The notes under the pieces are model-generated. The model saw nothing but the letters and a program-made list of their open reading frames with translations, searched no databases and had not been told where the DNA came from. Position numbers and translations under genes: made by a program. Positions 8,744-19,028 of a stretch of DNA of 57,735 nucleotides are shown here, in pieces. Each line of letters begins with the position of its first letter. Within the stretch, counting starts at the first letter, position 1. The DNA is taken from the NCBI GenBank assembly GCA_022601335.1, contig JAJACV010000011.1, positions 1-57,735 of the forward strand, written 5' to 3'. Source of the stretch: Chlamydiota bacterium. GTDB taxonomy: Bacteria > Chlamydiota > Chlamydiia > Chlamydiales > JAAZZY01.

Positions 8744-11700
8744 ATGGAAGAACATGATGTTCAAGATAGCCCCGAGTTTGATAAAGTTACGATTGGTATT
8801 GCTTCAGCTGAATTAATACGTAGTAACTGGTCACGCGGTGAGATAAAAAAACCAGAGACCATTAATTACCGTACCTTTAAACCAGAGAAAGGTGGCCTAT
8901 TTTGTGAGAAAATCTTTGGACCTACGAAAGACTGGGAATGTGCTTGCGGAAAATATAAAAAAATTAAGCACAAAGGTATTGTCTGCGATCGATGTGGTGT
9001 CGAAGTCACTTTGTCAAAAGTACGTAGACAAAGAATGGCCCACGTTGAGTTGGCTGTTCCTGTGGTTCATATTTGGTTCTTTAAAACAATGCCCTCTAGA
9101 ATCGGAAACGTTCTTGGCCTTTCAGGAAATGAACTAGAGAAGATTGTTTATTACGAAGAATATATTGTTACAGATCCAGGTGATACGGAACTTACTAGAA
9201 AGCAGCTCTTAAATGATATTGAGTACAGAGAAGCTGTGGAGCGTTTTGGCCCAGGTTCGTTTGTTGCTAAAATGGGTGGAGAGGCTATCTGTGATCTTCT
9301 CAAAACGGAAGATCTGAAATCTATTTTAATAGAGCTAAAAGTTAAATTGCGCAAAACAAAGTCAATGCAAGCGCGTATGAAACTTGCCAAGAGACTTAAA
9401 ATTATTGAGAGCTTTCTGACTTCAAATAACAATCCTGAATGGATGGTTATGTCTTGTGTACCCGTGATTCCACCAGATCTTCGCCCTCTTGTTCCTCTAG
9501 ATGGCGGCCGATTTGCAACTTCAGACTTAAATGACTTATATCGCAGAGTCATTAATAGAAATAATAGACTTAAATCGATTTTAAAGCTCAAGACTCCTGA
9601 TGTTATCGTTCGTAATGAGAAAAGGATGTTACAAGAAGCTGTTGATGCACTATTAGATAATGGTAGACATGGACACCCAGTAATGGGAGCCGGAAATCGA
9701 CCTCTGAAATCTCTTTCAGAAATGCTTAAAGGAAAGAGCGGTCGTTTTAGACAAAACTTGTTAGGTAAACGTGTGGACTACTCTGGACGATCTGTAATTA
9801 TGGTCGGTCCTAGCCTCAAGTTTAATCAGTGTGGTCTTCCAAAACAGATGGCGCTTGAACTATTTGAGCCCTTTATAGTCAAACGGCTCAAAGATTTAGG
9901 ACATGTTTATACGATTCGTTCAGCCAAGAAAATGATTCAACGGCAAGATGAAGTTGTTTGGGATGTTTTAGAAGAAATTATTAAAGGACACCCTGTCTTA
10001 CTTAACCGTGCACCGACCCTTCACAGATTGGGAATTCAAGCGTTTGAGCCAACTCTCATTGAAGGTAAAGCGATTAGAATTCATCCTCTTGTCACTAAAG
10101 CGTTTAACGCGGATTTCGATGGTGACCAAATGGCTGTTCACGTGCCTTTATCTATTGAGGCTCAGATTGAAGCTAAAGTTTTAATGATGGCACCAGATAA
10201 TATTTTCTTACCATCGTCAGGAAAACCGGTTGCTATGCCAGGTCAAGATATGACAATAGGTCTTTATTACCTTATGTTAGATCCTTTATATGATCCTGAA
10301 AAATTTGGAAAGAAAGTTAAAGTTTTTAGAGATATTGAAGAAGTTTTAATGGCTTTATCTAATGCTGACTTCTTTTCTTTACCTACCGATCAAGAGAAGA
10401 ATCCAGGACGCTACGTGAATACTGGACGTGGTTTGCATATTCATGAAAGAATAAAGTTAAGACTTAAATCAGGAATTATTGAAACAACTCCTGGACGTGT
10501 TATTTTTAACACCATTGTTCCTGAAGAGTTGGGATATCAAAACTACTCTCTACCTTCTAAAAGAACGGAACAGTTAATTCTAGACTGTTACAAGAAAGCA
10601 GGTCTTGAAAAGACAGTAGCTTTCTTAGACGCCCTCAAAGACACAGGTTTTAGAGAGGCTACCAAAGGTGCGGTATCTATGGGATTCTGTGATATCCCGA
10701 TTCCTCCGTCTAAAGCTCAAATGCTTGAGTCAGGACACAAGCGTGTTGCTCAAGTTAGAAAGCAATATGATGGTGGTATTATAACAGAAGGGGAAAGACA
10801 CTCTAAAATTATTAGTATTTGGACTGAAATTACTGATAGGCTTTCTGATGAACTCTTTACGATGCTTCAGCAACCTACAAACTGTCAGCTTAACCCTCTT
10901 TTCATGATGCTAGATTCTGGAGCACGGGGTAATAAGTCTCAGGTGAAACAGTTAGGAGCGTTGAGAGGATTGATGGCAAAACCATCGGGTGCCATTATTG
11001 AAACTCCAATTACATCTAACTTTAGAGAAGGTCTAACTGTACTTGAATACTCAACATCATCACACGGTGCTCGTAAAGGTCTCTCAGATACAGCACTTAA
11101 GACCGCTGACTCTGGGTACTTGACAAGGCGTCTCGTAGATGTTGCTCAAGAAGTAATTGTAACTGAGTTTGATTGTGAGACACTTAATGGAATTGAGGTA
11201 GCTCCTATTCGACAAGGTCAAGAAGAACTTCTTCCACTTCAGGATAGAATATTCGGACGCACAGTTTGTGATAATGTGTGTCAGCCTGGAGATACTTCTA
11301 AGATACTTGCTAAAGCTGGAGATGTTATAAATCATCAACAAGCAAAAGCAATTGATGACGCGGGTATTGATTTAATCAAAATCCGTTCACCATTAACTTG
11401 TGAAGCTAAACTAGGAGTTTGTACTAAATGCTACGGATTAAATTTAGCAAACGGTCGTCTTATTGGAATGGGCGAAGCGATAGGAATTATCGCAGCTCAG
11501 TCGATTGGAGAACCGGGTACACAGTTGACGATGAGAACGTTCCACTTGGGTGGTATCGCATCTGCTTCAGCAAGTCCAGAACTTTTAGCTGATAAAAGTG
11601 GTATTCTTGTTTGTGAAGATGTTAGGACTGTTGAAAATAAAGAGGGTGAAGTACTTGTACTCAATAAAAATGGAAAAATTCACCTTGTTAAAGATGAAGG

Positions 11701-12907
11701 CCGTTCTTTAGATGAATACAAAAGTCTTCTTACAACAAAATCTATTGAGCCTCAGCAAACGTTCCCTCTAGAACTTGGAACCAAGATTCTTCTAGAAGAT
11801 GGTGCTTCAGTGAAAATGGGACAAAAAATTGCTCAATGGGAACAACACAATATTCCTATTATCTGTGATAAGCCAGGTTATGTGAAATATGTGGATCTTG
11901 TTGAAGGTCTTTCTACTGAGAAAAACGTCAATAAGAGAACGGGACAAGTTGAGCTTGTTGTGAAACAGCACAGAGGAGAGCTTCATCCAGAAGTCGCTAT
12001 TTATGCTGATAAAGAACATACTGAGCTCGTAGGAACTTATTCACTTCCATCTGCTGCTGTTATTTCTGTAGATGAAAATGAACATGTGACAGCAGGATTT
12101 ATTCTAGCTCGTATTCCTAGAGGAGCCATTAAAACGAAGGATATTACAGGTGGTCTACCTCGAGTAGCGGAGCTATTTGAAGCAAGACGCCCTAAAGAAG
12201 CTGCTGAAATTGCTAAGCTCGATGGTGTCATTGACTACAAGGGTGTTCAAAAGAACAAACGTATAATTATTGTGCGTGACGAAGTGACAAAAATGGAAGA
12301 GGAACATTTTATTCCTCTTACAAAACACCTTATTGTTCAAAAAGGTGACCATATTGTTAAAGGCGAACAGTTAACTGACGGTTTAGTGGTTCCTCATGAA
12401 ATCTTAGATATTTGTGGTGTTAGAGAACTTCAAAAGTACTTGGTTAACCAAGTTCAAGAAGTCTATAGACTACAAGGTGTAGATATTAACGATAAGCACA
12501 TTGAAATTATCGTACGTCAGATGCTTAAGAAGGTTCGCATTAGTGATCCAGGTGATACAACATTCTTGTATGGCGAAGATATTAATAAGAAAGCCTTCCA
12601 CAATGAAAATATTAAAGTTCTTGAAGATGGTGGTAAGCCTGCACAAGCCTTCCCTATCCTTCTTGGTATCACAAAGGCTTCCCTTGGAACAGATTCGTTC
12701 CTATCAGCAGCCTCCTTCCAAGATACAACACGTATCTTAGCTGAAGCTGCTTGTGAAGCTAAGACGGATTTCCTAATGGGCTTTAAAGAAAATATTATCA
12801 TAGGCCACATGATTCCAGGTGGAACAGGCTATGAGTATCATAAAAAAGTAAAAGAGCATGTTGAGAAAGAGTACGAAGAAGACTTAGTATTCGATTTTGC
12901 AAACTAA
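8744..12907 (+). CDS. rpoC: DNA-directed RNA polymerase beta' subunit
   Basis: Beta' carries the catalytic magnesium site of RNA polymerase. The 1387-residue protein has the N-terminal zinc ribbon (CACG...CDRCG, about residues 66-86), the catalytic loop [12 protein letters not shown] near residue 455, and the second zinc site made by a Cys near 811 and the cluster [13 protein letters not shown] near 886-898. A trigger-loop region with [18 protein letters not shown] follows it. It has an AGGAG ribosome binding site and ends the operon before a strong terminator. Confidence 0.99.
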   Translation: MEEHDVQDSPEFDKVTIGIASAELIRSNWSRGEIKKPETINYRTFKPEKGGLFCEKIFGPTKDWECACGKYKKIKHKGIVCDRCGVEVTLSKVRRQRMAHVELAVPVVHIWFFKTMPSRIGNVLGLSGNELEKIVYYEEYIVTDPGDTELTRKQLLNDIEYREAVERFGPGSFVAKMGGEAICDLLKTEDLKSILIELKVKLRKTKSMQARMKLAKRLKIIESFLTSNNNPEWMVMSCVPVIPPDLRPLVPLDGGRFATSDLNDLYRRVINRNNRLKSILKLKTPDVIVRNEKRMLQEAVDALLDNGRHGHPVMGAGNRPLKSLSEMLKGKSGRFRQNLLGKRVDYSGRSVIMVGPSLKFNQCGLPKQMALELFEPFIVKRLKDLGHVYTIRSAKKMIQRQDEVVWDVLEEIIKGHPVLLNRAPTLHRLGIQAFEPTLIEGKAIRIHPLVTKAFNADFDGDQMAVHVPLSIEAQIEAKVLMMAPDNIFLPSSGKPVAMPGQDMTIGLYYLMLDPLYDPEKFGKKVKVFRDIEEVLMALSNADFFSLPTDQEKNPGRYVNTGRGLHIHERIKLRLKSGIIETTPGRVIFNTIVPEELGYQNYSLPSKRTEQLILDCYKKAGLEKTVAFLDALKDTGFREATKGAVSMGFCDIPIPPSKAQMLESGHKRVAQVRKQYDGGIITEGERHSKIISIWTEITDRLSDELFTMLQQPTNCQLNPLFMMLDSGARGNKSQVKQLGALRGLMAKPSGAIIETPITSNFREGLTVLEYSTSSHGARKGLSDTALKTADSGYLTRRLVDVAQEVIVTEFDCETLNGIEVAPIRQGQEELLPLQDRIFGRTVCDNVCQPGDTSKILAKAGDVINHQQAKAIDDAGIDLIKIRSPLTCEAKLGVCTKCYGLNLANGRLIGMGEAIGIIAAQSIGEPGTQLTMRTFHLGGIASASASPELLADKSGILVCEDVRTVENKEGEVLVLNKNGKIHLVKDEGRSLDEYKSLLTTKSIEPQQTFPLELGTKILLEDGASVKMGQKIAQWEQHNIPIICDKPGYVKYVDLVEGLSTEKNVNKRTGQVELVVKQHRGELHPEVAIYADKEHTELVGTYSLPSAAVISVDENEHVTAGFILARIPRGAIKTKDITGGLPRVAELFEARRPKEAAEIAKLDGVIDYKGVQKNKRIIIVRDEVTKMEEEHFIPLTKHLIVQKGDHIVKGEQLTDGLVVPHEILDICGVRELQKYLVNQVQEVYRLQGVDINDKHIEIIVRQMLKKVRISDPGDTTFLYGEDINKKAFHNENIKVLEDGGKPAQAFPILLGITKASLGTDSFLSAASFQDTTRILAEAACEAKTDFLMGFKENIIIGHMIPGGTGYEYHKKVKEHVEKEYEEDLVFDFAN

Positions 12908-12925
12908 ATACCAGCTTTTAAAAAA

Positions 12926-12955
12926 GGCCCCTTAATTAGCAAGGGGTCTTTTTTT
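12926..12955 (+). terminator. Rho-independent terminator after rpoC
   Basis: GGCCCCTT (12926-12933) pairs with AAGGGGTC (12941-12948), with one G-T pair, around AATTAGC, and is followed at once by a run of seven T. It ends the long infA/tuf to rpoC block. Confidence 0.9.
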
Positions 12956-13026
12956 ATTTTATTTATTTAATCTTAATAAAGTGTTAATATAGTTTTTGTA
13001 TTAATTTAAATAAATTGAGATCTCTA

Positions 13027-14367
13027 ATGTCTACTTATATTTCAAGTCTAAATTCTTATCTTTCAGAAACATATATATCAGCATATAAGCATGTTCAAGA
13101 ACATAAAAAAGAATATCTAGCCTCAGCAGTTGTTTTGGCTACTTCTTTTATAGCGTACTCTTATTTTAACGGTAATGGACTCTTTTCATTTAATAAAGTA
13201 CCTAAAGATAGAATGGACTCTTGGTGTAAGGCATATTATTTTGATGGATCCAAAAAGGTAGAATATATTGATACTAAAAACTTAAATGATGTAGACAACT
13301 ACTTTGTAAAGATTGCGAAAGCTGGAAATATTAATGACATTTGCACAGGTCCAAATCCTGGAATCTGGGACACTAAAGAAAAAGTACTATTTTCAAATCC
13401 TGAGACAAATATTGTTCCTTCTTTTTTAGCATTTCCTACGTCTAAACTAACTGCTTTGAAAATCTTAGAGGAGAATAATTTAATTGCTACGAAACCTGGA
13501 ACCGAAGCATCCCAGGCTCTACTTTATCAAGTCGCAAACCCGGCATCACTAGTTTATCTTTTGAAAAAGAGGAGTGGCTGGTTTTTTGGCAAAAGCTTTA
13601 ATCTCAATCAAGAAAACTCTCAAGGACTCACTCCCTTCACTCATGCTATTTCTATAAGAAAATCGCTCAAAAGAGAGTTAATCCCGATGTTAAATCTTAT
13701 GATTCGATCGGGAGCTAACATTAACTATCAATCGAGCCAAGGTAGTACCCCTCTAGGAATTGCTCTTCAAGGCTATTCAAAAGAATCCTCAAAGCTATCT
13801 GATGATGTGAACACAAAGCTGACTGATTTGGTGGGCTATTTGCTCCGTAAGGGAGCGACATTGAAGATCGAAGATTTTTATAAGATCTCAGAGGTTAGAG
13901 GCCAGAAAACATTTAAAGATGTAGATTCTATTTATATGGCGATTAGAAGGTTATCTTTATCTGACTCTCGAATTTTAGATAGACTAGTGAAAAATGGTTT
14001 AGATCTTAGAGCACTTACACCAGGAAGTAGCTCTTATGCCCTTAAAGCGGGTGAAACAAAAGAACAGGCTCTTACAAAACCTCTATTATATCAATTTATA
14101 CAACACTTTGGTATGGATGATTTATATTTTCAAGATACAGAAAACAAAAAAATTAGTCTGGCCAATCTTAAAATTTGTTTGAAAATTTTAACAGATCCAT
14201 TCTCAAAAAATGAATTAAAAAATCTAAAAATAAAAAACTTTAAAGGATTATTTGACGCTTTTTCAAATAAACCTCCAAAAGAGAGAACCCTTCTAAATTT
14301 TGTTAAAATTCACGATAAAACCAAAGACAAAATTTTAATAAAATTTTTTGAAAAGCTTTTAGCCTAG
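13027..14367 (+). CDS. Hypothetical membrane-anchored ankyrin-like protein
   Basis: I do not recognise a named family. The 446-residue product has one hydrophobic segment near the N terminus (about residues 31-46), then a soluble region. Two degenerate ankyrin-like units can be seen at about 198-280: SQGLTPFTHAIS leading to LMIRSGANIN, then SQGSTPLGIALQ leading to YLLRKGATLK. Ankyrin proteins in intracellular bacteria are often directed at the host, but no secretion signal is proven here. The ATG at 13027 is preferred to an in-frame TTG at 13015, since GAGA lies at the usual distance before it. It stands alone between the rpoC terminator and the convergent pdxH. Confidence 0.7.
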   Translation: MSTYISSLNSYLSETYISAYKHVQEHKKEYLASAVVLATSFIAYSYFNGNGLFSFNKVPKDRMDSWCKAYYFDGSKKVEYIDTKNLNDVDNYFVKIAKAGNINDICTGPNPGIWDTKEKVLFSNPETNIVPSFLAFPTSKLTALKILEENNLIATKPGTEASQALLYQVANPASLVYLLKKRSGWFFGKSFNLNQENSQGLTPFTHAISIRKSLKRELIPMLNLMIRSGANINYQSSQGSTPLGIALQGYSKESSKLSDDVNTKLTDLVGYLLRKGATLKIEDFYKISEVRGQKTFKDVDSIYMAIRRLSLSDSRILDRLVKNGLDLRALTPGSSSYALKAGETKEQALTKPLLYQFIQHFGMDDLYFQDTENKKISLANLKICLKILTDPFSKNELKNLKIKNFKGLFDAFSNKPPKERTLLNFVKIHDKTKDKILIKFFEKLLA

Positions 14368-14376
14368 TCACTTCTT

Positions 14377-15024
14377 TTAAGGAGCTAGCTGTTTAATTTT
14401 CCAAACATCTTTCTTAAGGCTATACTGGAAGCGTAAGTTTATGCGGCTAGGGCCGCCTTGCCAGAATTCAAATTCTGAGGGAATAAGACGGTAGCCACCC
14501 CAGTGCTCTGGTAGGGGAATCGTCTCATTTTGAAATTTTTTATCTAATTCAGATATTTTGCTCTCAATTTGTTGTAATGATGAAATTTCTTCATCTTGGT
14601 TCGATGCGTGTGCTTGCAGCTGGTTTGATCGAGGCCTAGAATTAAAATAAGTAGAAGATTCTTCTAAAGATACCTTAAGAATTTTTCCAGCGACTCTAAG
14701 CTGTCGATTTAGAGAGGCCCAATAAAAAGTAAGAGCCGCTTGCGGGTTTTCCTCTATATCTAATCCCTTTTGACTCTTGTAGTTCGTAAAAAAAGTAAAG
14801 CCTCTTTTGTCTAGATACTTAAGAAGCACAATTCTTGAAGATACGACTCCCGTTGTGTTTGCTGTTGCTAGTGTCATGGCATTGCCATCAAGAATTTGAA
14901 GTTCCAAAACTTCTTTAAACCAGGCCACACATTGATCATAGGGATCACTATACAAACTATCTTTAGATAAATAGGTAAAATCTTTAGGAAAGATTCTGCG
15001 GTAGTTGGAAAAATCAAAGATCAT
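14377..15024 (-). CDS. pdxH: Pyridoxamine/pyridoxine 5'-phosphate oxidase
   Basis: PdxH oxidises PNP or PMP to pyridoxal 5'-phosphate using FMN in the cytoplasm. The 215-residue product has the family sequence throughout: NAMTLATANTTGVVSSRIVLLKY, FFTNYKSQKG, the substrate region SRPRSNQLQAHASNQ and the C-terminal FEFWQGGPSR...WKIKQLAP. In the E. coli enzyme the signature has Arg-Leu-His; here it reads R-I-N, so the conserved active-site His is Asn. The start codon overlaps the stop of tal (ATGA), so the two are translationally coupled. PLP salvage suits a cell that takes B6 vitamers from a host. Confidence 0.93.
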   Translation of the reverse strand: MIFDFSNYRRIFPKDFTYLSKDSLYSDPYDQCVAWFKEVLELQILDGNAMTLATANTTGVVSSRIVLLKYLDKRGFTFFTNYKSQKGLDIEENPQAALTFYWASLNRQLRVAGKILKVSLEESSTYFNSRPRSNQLQAHASNQDEEISSLQQIESKISELDKKFQNETIPLPEHWGGYRLIPSEFEFWQGGPSRINLRFQYSLKKDVWKIKQLAP

Positions 15025-15992
15025 CAGTTTTTCATTTTATCGTGAATGAACTGCTCAAGTTTGATCAAATCAGCTGTAAACTTACGAATACCATCCGATA
15101 GTTGCTCCACTGCCATTTGATTTTCATTTAACATCCAGCGGTATGCGTTCTCATCAATATGAATTTGTTTAATATCCATATTTTTAGAGTCGTCAGGATG
15201 AAGTTTTTTCTCAACCTCGCCGTCACCTTTTTGCATTTCTTCTAAAAGTTTAGGGGCTATTGTGAGTAAATCACAACCAGCTAAATCGTAAATTTGCTCT
15301 GTATTTCTAAAGCTCGCTCCCATAATTTCAGTTTGATACCCAAATTTTTTATAGTAGTGATAAATCTCAGTGACAGATTTTACGCCTGGATCTTGGCCTG
15401 GAGGATAGCTCTCCACTTTATCATGCTTTTTATACCAATCAAAAATACGGCCTACAAAAGGGGAAATTAAAGTGGCATTGACTTCTGCGGCTGCAATCGC
15501 TTGAGCCATACTAAACATTAAAGTCATATTGCAGTGAATACCTTCTTTCTGAAGCACTTCTGCAGCCTTAATGCCTTCCCAGGTTGCCGCAAGTTTAATT
15601 AAAATACGTTCTTTTGGGATGCCCGCTTTTTCGTAAAGAGCAATTAGTTTATGGGCTTTGTCAATACTTCCTTGAATGTCGAAAGAGAGTCTCGCGTCCA
15701 CTTCAGTAGAAACTCGTCTAGGAACAATTTTGAGAATTTCACATCCAAAGTTAACAAAAAGTTTGTCAATAATATGTGTCTTTTGAGATTGAAAGTCCTG
15801 AGCTTGGCTTTTTCCAAATTCAATAGCTTCTTCAACTAAGCTCATATATTCAGGCTGGCCAGTAGCTGCTTTGAATATAAGAGAAGGATTTGTTGTGGCG
15901 TCTGTTGGTTGATATTGCTTAATTGAGTTAATATCACCTGTATCAGCAACAACGGTTGTTAACTTCTTAAAACTCTCTAATTTATTTGACAT
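15024..15992 (-). CDS. tal: Transaldolase (TalB type)
   Basis: Transaldolase moves a three-carbon dihydroxyacetone unit between sugar phosphates in the non-oxidative pentose phosphate pathway. The 322-residue product has the classical TalB-type sequence, with [10 protein letters not shown] near residue 30, the Schiff-base lysine in [12 protein letters not shown] (about residue 132), HCNMTLMFS and [11 protein letters not shown]. It lies just past rpoC as in Chlamydia (CT313). A GAGG ribosome binding site lies upstream of the ATG. It heads a two-gene unit with pdxH. Confidence 0.97.
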   Translation of the reverse strand: MSNKLESFKKLTTVVADTGDINSIKQYQPTDATTNPSLIFKAATGQPEYMSLVEEAIEFGKSQAQDFQSQKTHIIDKLFVNFGCEILKIVPRRVSTEVDARLSFDIQGSIDKAHKLIALYEKAGIPKERILIKLAATWEGIKAAEVLQKEGIHCNMTLMFSMAQAIAAAEVNATLISPFVGRIFDWYKKHDKVESYPPGQDPGVKSVTEIYHYYKKFGYQTEIMGASFRNTEQIYDLAGCDLLTIAPKLLEEMQKGDGEVEKKLHPDDSKNMDIKQIHIDENAYRWMLNENQMAVEQLSDGIRKFTADLIKLEQFIHDKMKN

Positions 15993-16028
15993 GCCACTAG
16001 ACCTCTTTTCTTGGTGTTCTTTATTCGC

Positions 16029-16057
16029 ATTATAAAAATTAAAAAAATTATTTACTA
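16029..16057 (-). promoter_or_regulatory. Possible promoter of tal-pdxH
   Basis: On the - strand a perfect TATAAT -10 box (16029-16034) lies about 37 bases before the tal start. The -35 region at 17 bases is poor (TAGTAA), but the spacer is very AT-rich, a feature known to help chlamydial sigma66 promoters. Confidence 0.35.
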
Positions 16058-16076
16058 GGCTTGATTTGGTATCAAC

Positions 16077-16445
16077 TCAATCAATCAATGAAACCCCTTT
16101 TAAAGTATCTACTTTAAAGGAGATAGTCGTTTTTTCTGTTCCAATATTGAGCTCTAAAACGGAGCTCAATCGTGTTAAAAGAAGCTGAAATGGAATTTTC
16201 ACTTGATGAGGACCTACGTCAATTGCAATCGCTGCTTGACCAAAGATTTCTTTAGAATGTTGAATTTGTTTGCATAAAGCTTCAAACTGCTTGAGCTGGT
16301 TTAAAATCTGAGACCCTAAAATATAATTTTTAGTGCACTTTTCACAAGTCAAAGTTTTAGAAAGGTTTTCATCGTTCAAAGCAGAAAAATACACGGGGTG
16401 GTTACATTCAGTACACTTGAACTCAAGATTAGATTTATCTCCCAC
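16077..16445 (-). CDS. Small zinc-ribbon protein of unknown function
   Basis: The 122-residue product begins with two CxxC pairs, CTECNHP at about residues 10-16 and CEKCTKN at about 34-40, which form a plausible zinc ribbon. The rest is a helical linker and a beta-rich tail with no motif I know. The start is GTG at 16445, chosen because GAGGA lies 8 bases upstream and a strong promoter lies just beyond it. It is divergent from the alanine-rich gene at 16755 and is separated from tal by about 85 bases. No function is assigned. Confidence 0.7.
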   Translation of the reverse strand: MGDKSNLEFKCTECNHPVYFSALNDENLSKTLTCEKCTKNYILGSQILNQLKQFEALCKQIQHSKEIFGQAAIAIDVGPHQVKIPFQLLLTRLSSVLELNIGTEKTTISFKVDTLKGVSLID

Positions 16446-16481
16446 AATTCGATCCTCAGTAGTACGGTGTAAATTACCGCC

Positions 16482-16510
16482 AGTATAAGGTTCAAAAACT
16501 ATTTTTTCAA
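16482..16510 (-). promoter_or_regulatory. Putative promoter of the zinc-ribbon gene
   Basis: Read on the - strand, TTGAAA (16505-16510) and TATACT (16482-16487) are separated by exactly 17 bases and lie about 40 bases before the GTG start at 16445. Confidence 0.65.
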
Positions 16511-16643
16511 ATATATTAAAAGTATCTGAGGCTTAAAAAAATCTTGATAAGAAGAATTTAGTTTAGCTGTATGATTAAATTTTTTTTTAATATGATAAAA
16601 CTTAATCAAAACTTAACTTACTTAGTTCAATATATGAGGGTTT

Positions 16644-16687
16644 TTTAGCTTCTGCTAAATGAGTTTCTTTGAAAGAAACTCCTTTTT
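16644..16687 (+). terminator. Tandem hairpins with a T run (terminator or attenuator)
   Basis: The first hairpin is TTTAGC/GCTAAA (16644-16659). The second is GAGTTTC/GAAACTC (16661-16681) with a 7-base loop and is followed by CTTTTT. On the + strand this has the form of an intrinsic terminator, yet no + strand gene ends nearby, so it may attenuate the leader of the gene at 16755. Confidence 0.5.
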
Positions 16688-16754
16688 AAAATTATTGAAT
16701 TGGGCTAAAATATTAAGGATTAAATTAAGATTATTTAAATAGAGGTTGAAGACA

Positions 16755-18224
16755 ATGGATAGTGTAACTCAATTTAATAGTGGAATATCTAAACCTTGGT
16801 TCCCGGTTTATGAAGCTATGCCAAAAACTCTCGGAAGTGTTCCTCAGTTTCTTGTAATGGGACTTCCTACAGGACTAGCGATTTCTGAATCTATTTATGG
16901 ACCTCACAAGTATAGCCTATATAAAGGGGATTCTATTAAATATAAGATTCTTACTAATATTGTTTTTTCAACCCTTTGCTCGGCTGTAGGAACTACGTTT
17001 CGTCAATTCCAACTAGCTCAAGCAAGCCTTAGTAGTCTTGCACAAAATTCTCTTCCCCTTCCTGAATACTTGTTTTCAAGAGGCGGAACGGACGTAACGG
17101 CTGGACTTGTAACTGAAGGTGCAAAATGGGCCTATACCCTTCCTGTTCATCTACACGCAGAAAAAGCGCTACGTCAATTTCAAGCTTCCGTGGATTCAAA
17201 GCCTTCTTTAGATACGACCCTACAAAACCTATTAGACGACTCAGATCAAAAAAAGGAACTTTTACAGGCTTCAGTAAGTGCTGCACAACACGCCCAAGAT
17301 GCCTATAAGGCGCTGCAAGATCATATTAAAGGTATAGCGGAATCTTTAAATAACAACCCTGCATCTGCTTTGGCTAAAACTGTACGTTTTTCTGATGTTC
17401 CTTTAGGGCCTACTGAAGCAGTTGTAGATTCAGCTGTTAAAAATGCAGACGAACTTGCAAAAGGATGGTTTACAGGCATAATTGAAAAATTGGGGCTTAA
17501 TTTAGAAAATGTGGGAGACACAGCAATTAAATTGACTGTAAAGGCAGCTGAGGCTCACACAGGGGGAGCAGGTGTTATTCCTTTAGAAATAGCTCAGGAC
17601 AAAATCTTGGAGGCCTTTCATGCAGCTACGAAGCCCGCGGAAGCCGCATTAATCAAAGAAGGAAAAACCTTAATAGATGCTGCAGCTGATGCACTTGACA
17701 ATGAGGCTCGAAAAATACTTACCTCAATGGCCTCACAAGAAGGTGATATATCTACAAGTGTTCTTCCTGTCTTTAATCTCTACCTTAAAGAGATTAAAGG
17801 TGGTGATTTTAAAGAAATTACTCAATTGTGCGATCCTCGAGTTAAAGAGGTTTTAAATTATCTTATGAAAAAGTCAGACGAATTGTCTCAAAAATCTGCA
17901 TCTGCTGCAAATCTAGCTAACGCTCACCGCGCTTCGGCTGCTGAGGCTTTAGCGCAACTTAGAGCAAAAGAATTAGAAGCAGCAGTAGAAAAGACAAAAA
18001 CAGAAGTAGTAGCTCCATCTTCAGTAGATGCCCAAATTAAAAAAATTGATACTGATATTAAAGCGTATAAACCTAAAGTTAATCCCTCCGCTGGTCTAAA
18101 TATTCATACAGCTTTAAAAATGATTGAGTGGTTTGGACACATTTGGAGAACATCTTCTTTTTTGAATGACCAGGCTGCCTTTAATAGAGAATTGACTGCT
18201 GTTTCTGCAGCTTATGATGATTAA
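16755..18224 (+). CDS. Alanine-rich hypothetical protein
   Basis: I do not recognise this 489-residue protein. The first 90 residues contain two moderately hydrophobic stretches (about 28-46 and 65-82). The rest is helical and rich in Ala, Lys, Glu and Ser, with likely coiled coils around 130-180 and 350-420. The ATG at 16755 is preferred to TTG 16746 because AGAGG lies nine bases before it. A terminator follows the gene (18249-18279), and it may be controlled by the hairpins in its leader, so it is probably its own transcription unit. The paired hydrophobic segments loosely recall chlamydial Inc proteins, but they are weak and this is only a guess. Confidence 0.6.
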   Translation: MDSVTQFNSGISKPWFPVYEAMPKTLGSVPQFLVMGLPTGLAISESIYGPHKYSLYKGDSIKYKILTNIVFSTLCSAVGTTFRQFQLAQASLSSLAQNSLPLPEYLFSRGGTDVTAGLVTEGAKWAYTLPVHLHAEKALRQFQASVDSKPSLDTTLQNLLDDSDQKKELLQASVSAAQHAQDAYKALQDHIKGIAESLNNNPASALAKTVRFSDVPLGPTEAVVDSAVKNADELAKGWFTGIIEKLGLNLENVGDTAIKLTVKAAEAHTGGAGVIPLEIAQDKILEAFHAATKPAEAALIKEGKTLIDAAADALDNEARKILTSMASQEGDISTSVLPVFNLYLKEIKGGDFKEITQLCDPRVKEVLNYLMKKSDELSQKSASAANLANAHRASAAEALAQLRAKELEAAVEKTKTEVVAPSSVDAQIKKIDTDIKAYKPKVNPSAGLNIHTALKMIEWFGHIWRTSSFLNDQAAFNRELTAVSAAYDD

Positions 18225-18248
18225 AACTTAAATTTACTTTGTATGCTT

Positions 18249-18279
18249 AGGCCGTAAGAGTTATCTTCCGGCCTTTTTC
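18249..18279 (+). terminator. Rho-independent terminator before the V-ATPase operon
   Basis: AGGCCG (18249-18254) pairs with CGGCCT (18269-18274). After one mismatch the stem continues as AAGA/TCTT around GTTA, and TTTTT follows the stem. Confidence 0.85.
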
Positions 18280-18312
18280 CGTTTTGTCCCTTTTTGAAAA
18301 ATAACTTTTTTA

Positions 18313-18341
18313 TTGAAAATTTAGTCTCATGGGGCGATAAT
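18313..18341 (+). promoter_or_regulatory. Putative promoter of the V-ATPase operon
   Basis: TTGAAA (18313-18318) and GATAAT (18336-18341) are separated by 17 bases. The predicted start site near 18348 lies downstream of the possible TTG start at 18294, which argues that atpE begins at the ATG at 18384. Confidence 0.7.
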
Positions 18342-18383
18342 GCGCCACAATTTTGTGAACCCCATGAATGGAAAAGTATAGCA

Positions 18384-19013
18384 ATGGAAACTTTGGAAAA
18401 AGGAAAGCAGAAGTTAGGAGAAATTTGTGATCTTCTTAGAAAGGATACGTTGGAGCCTGCTCAAAAAGAAGCTCTGCAAATTGTTGAATCTGCAAAGGCA
18501 GAGAGTCAAACTATTGTAGATAATGCCAAGAGAGAAGCACAGCAAATAGTAGCTGCGGCTCAAAAACAAATAGAACAAGAAAAGGTTTTATTTTATAGTT
18601 CTATGGATGTGGCATCTAAGCAAGCCTTTGACAAACTTCGAGAAGATATTGAATTAAAGCTCTTTAACCAAGAACTTAATTCTCTCATTCACCAAATTTC
18701 AGAAGATCCACAAAGAATAGCTCAACTTGTAAATGTCGTCGTAGAAGTCATTGAAAGAGAAGGGCTGTATGGAAATCTCTCTTTAGGTCTTTCTAAATCG
18801 ATTCAACCTCAAGAAATTAGTAAGTATTTAATGAAAGAGCTTACTGATAAATTAAACAAAAACGAAATCCCTATTGAGACAATTTCAGGAGGGGCATCTG
18901 TACACCTCAAAGATAAAGCAATTTCTATCGATATTTCTGATCAAGCACTGAAAGAACTTTTTGGTAATTTCTTAAGAAACTCTTTCAGAGAAATTTTGTT
19001 TAAAAACGTTTAA
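18384..19013 (+). CDS. atpE: V-type ATP synthase subunit E
   Basis: Subunit E is part of the peripheral stalk that holds the catalytic head against the membrane motor. The product from the ATG at 18384 is 209 residues, about the length of the C. trachomatis protein, and starts METLEKGKQKLGEICDLLR. An N-terminal coiled coil rich in Ala, Glu and Lys (about 20-75) precedes the globular C-terminal domain ending in NFLRNSFREILF. A frame open from TTG 18294 would add 30 residues, but that start lies upstream of the promoter. It is the first gene of the V-ATPase operon. Confidence 0.9.
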   Translation: METLEKGKQKLGEICDLLRKDTLEPAQKEALQIVESAKAESQTIVDNAKREAQQIVAAAQKQIEQEKVLFYSSMDVASKQAFDKLREDIELKLFNQELNSLIHQISEDPQRIAQLVNVVVEVIEREGLYGNLSLGLSKSIQPQEISKYLMKELTDKLNKNEIPIETISGGASVHLKDKAISIDISDQALKELFGNFLRNSFREILFKNV

Positions 19014-19028
19014 GGAGCGCATAGCGCC

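Larger units (their letters stand above)
16446..16754. other. 309-bp divergent intergenic region
   Basis: No gene is seen here. The left part holds the - strand promoter of the zinc-ribbon gene (16482-16510). The right part holds two adjacent hairpins (16644-16659 and 16661-16681) and an AT-rich leader ending in the AGAGG ribosome binding site (16741-16745) of the gene at 16755. Confidence 0.6.

Noticed and set aside
18294-18383. N-terminal extension of atpE from a TTG start
   Set aside because: The TTG lies upstream of the well-formed promoter (18313-18341), and the ATG at 18384 gives the usual family length.
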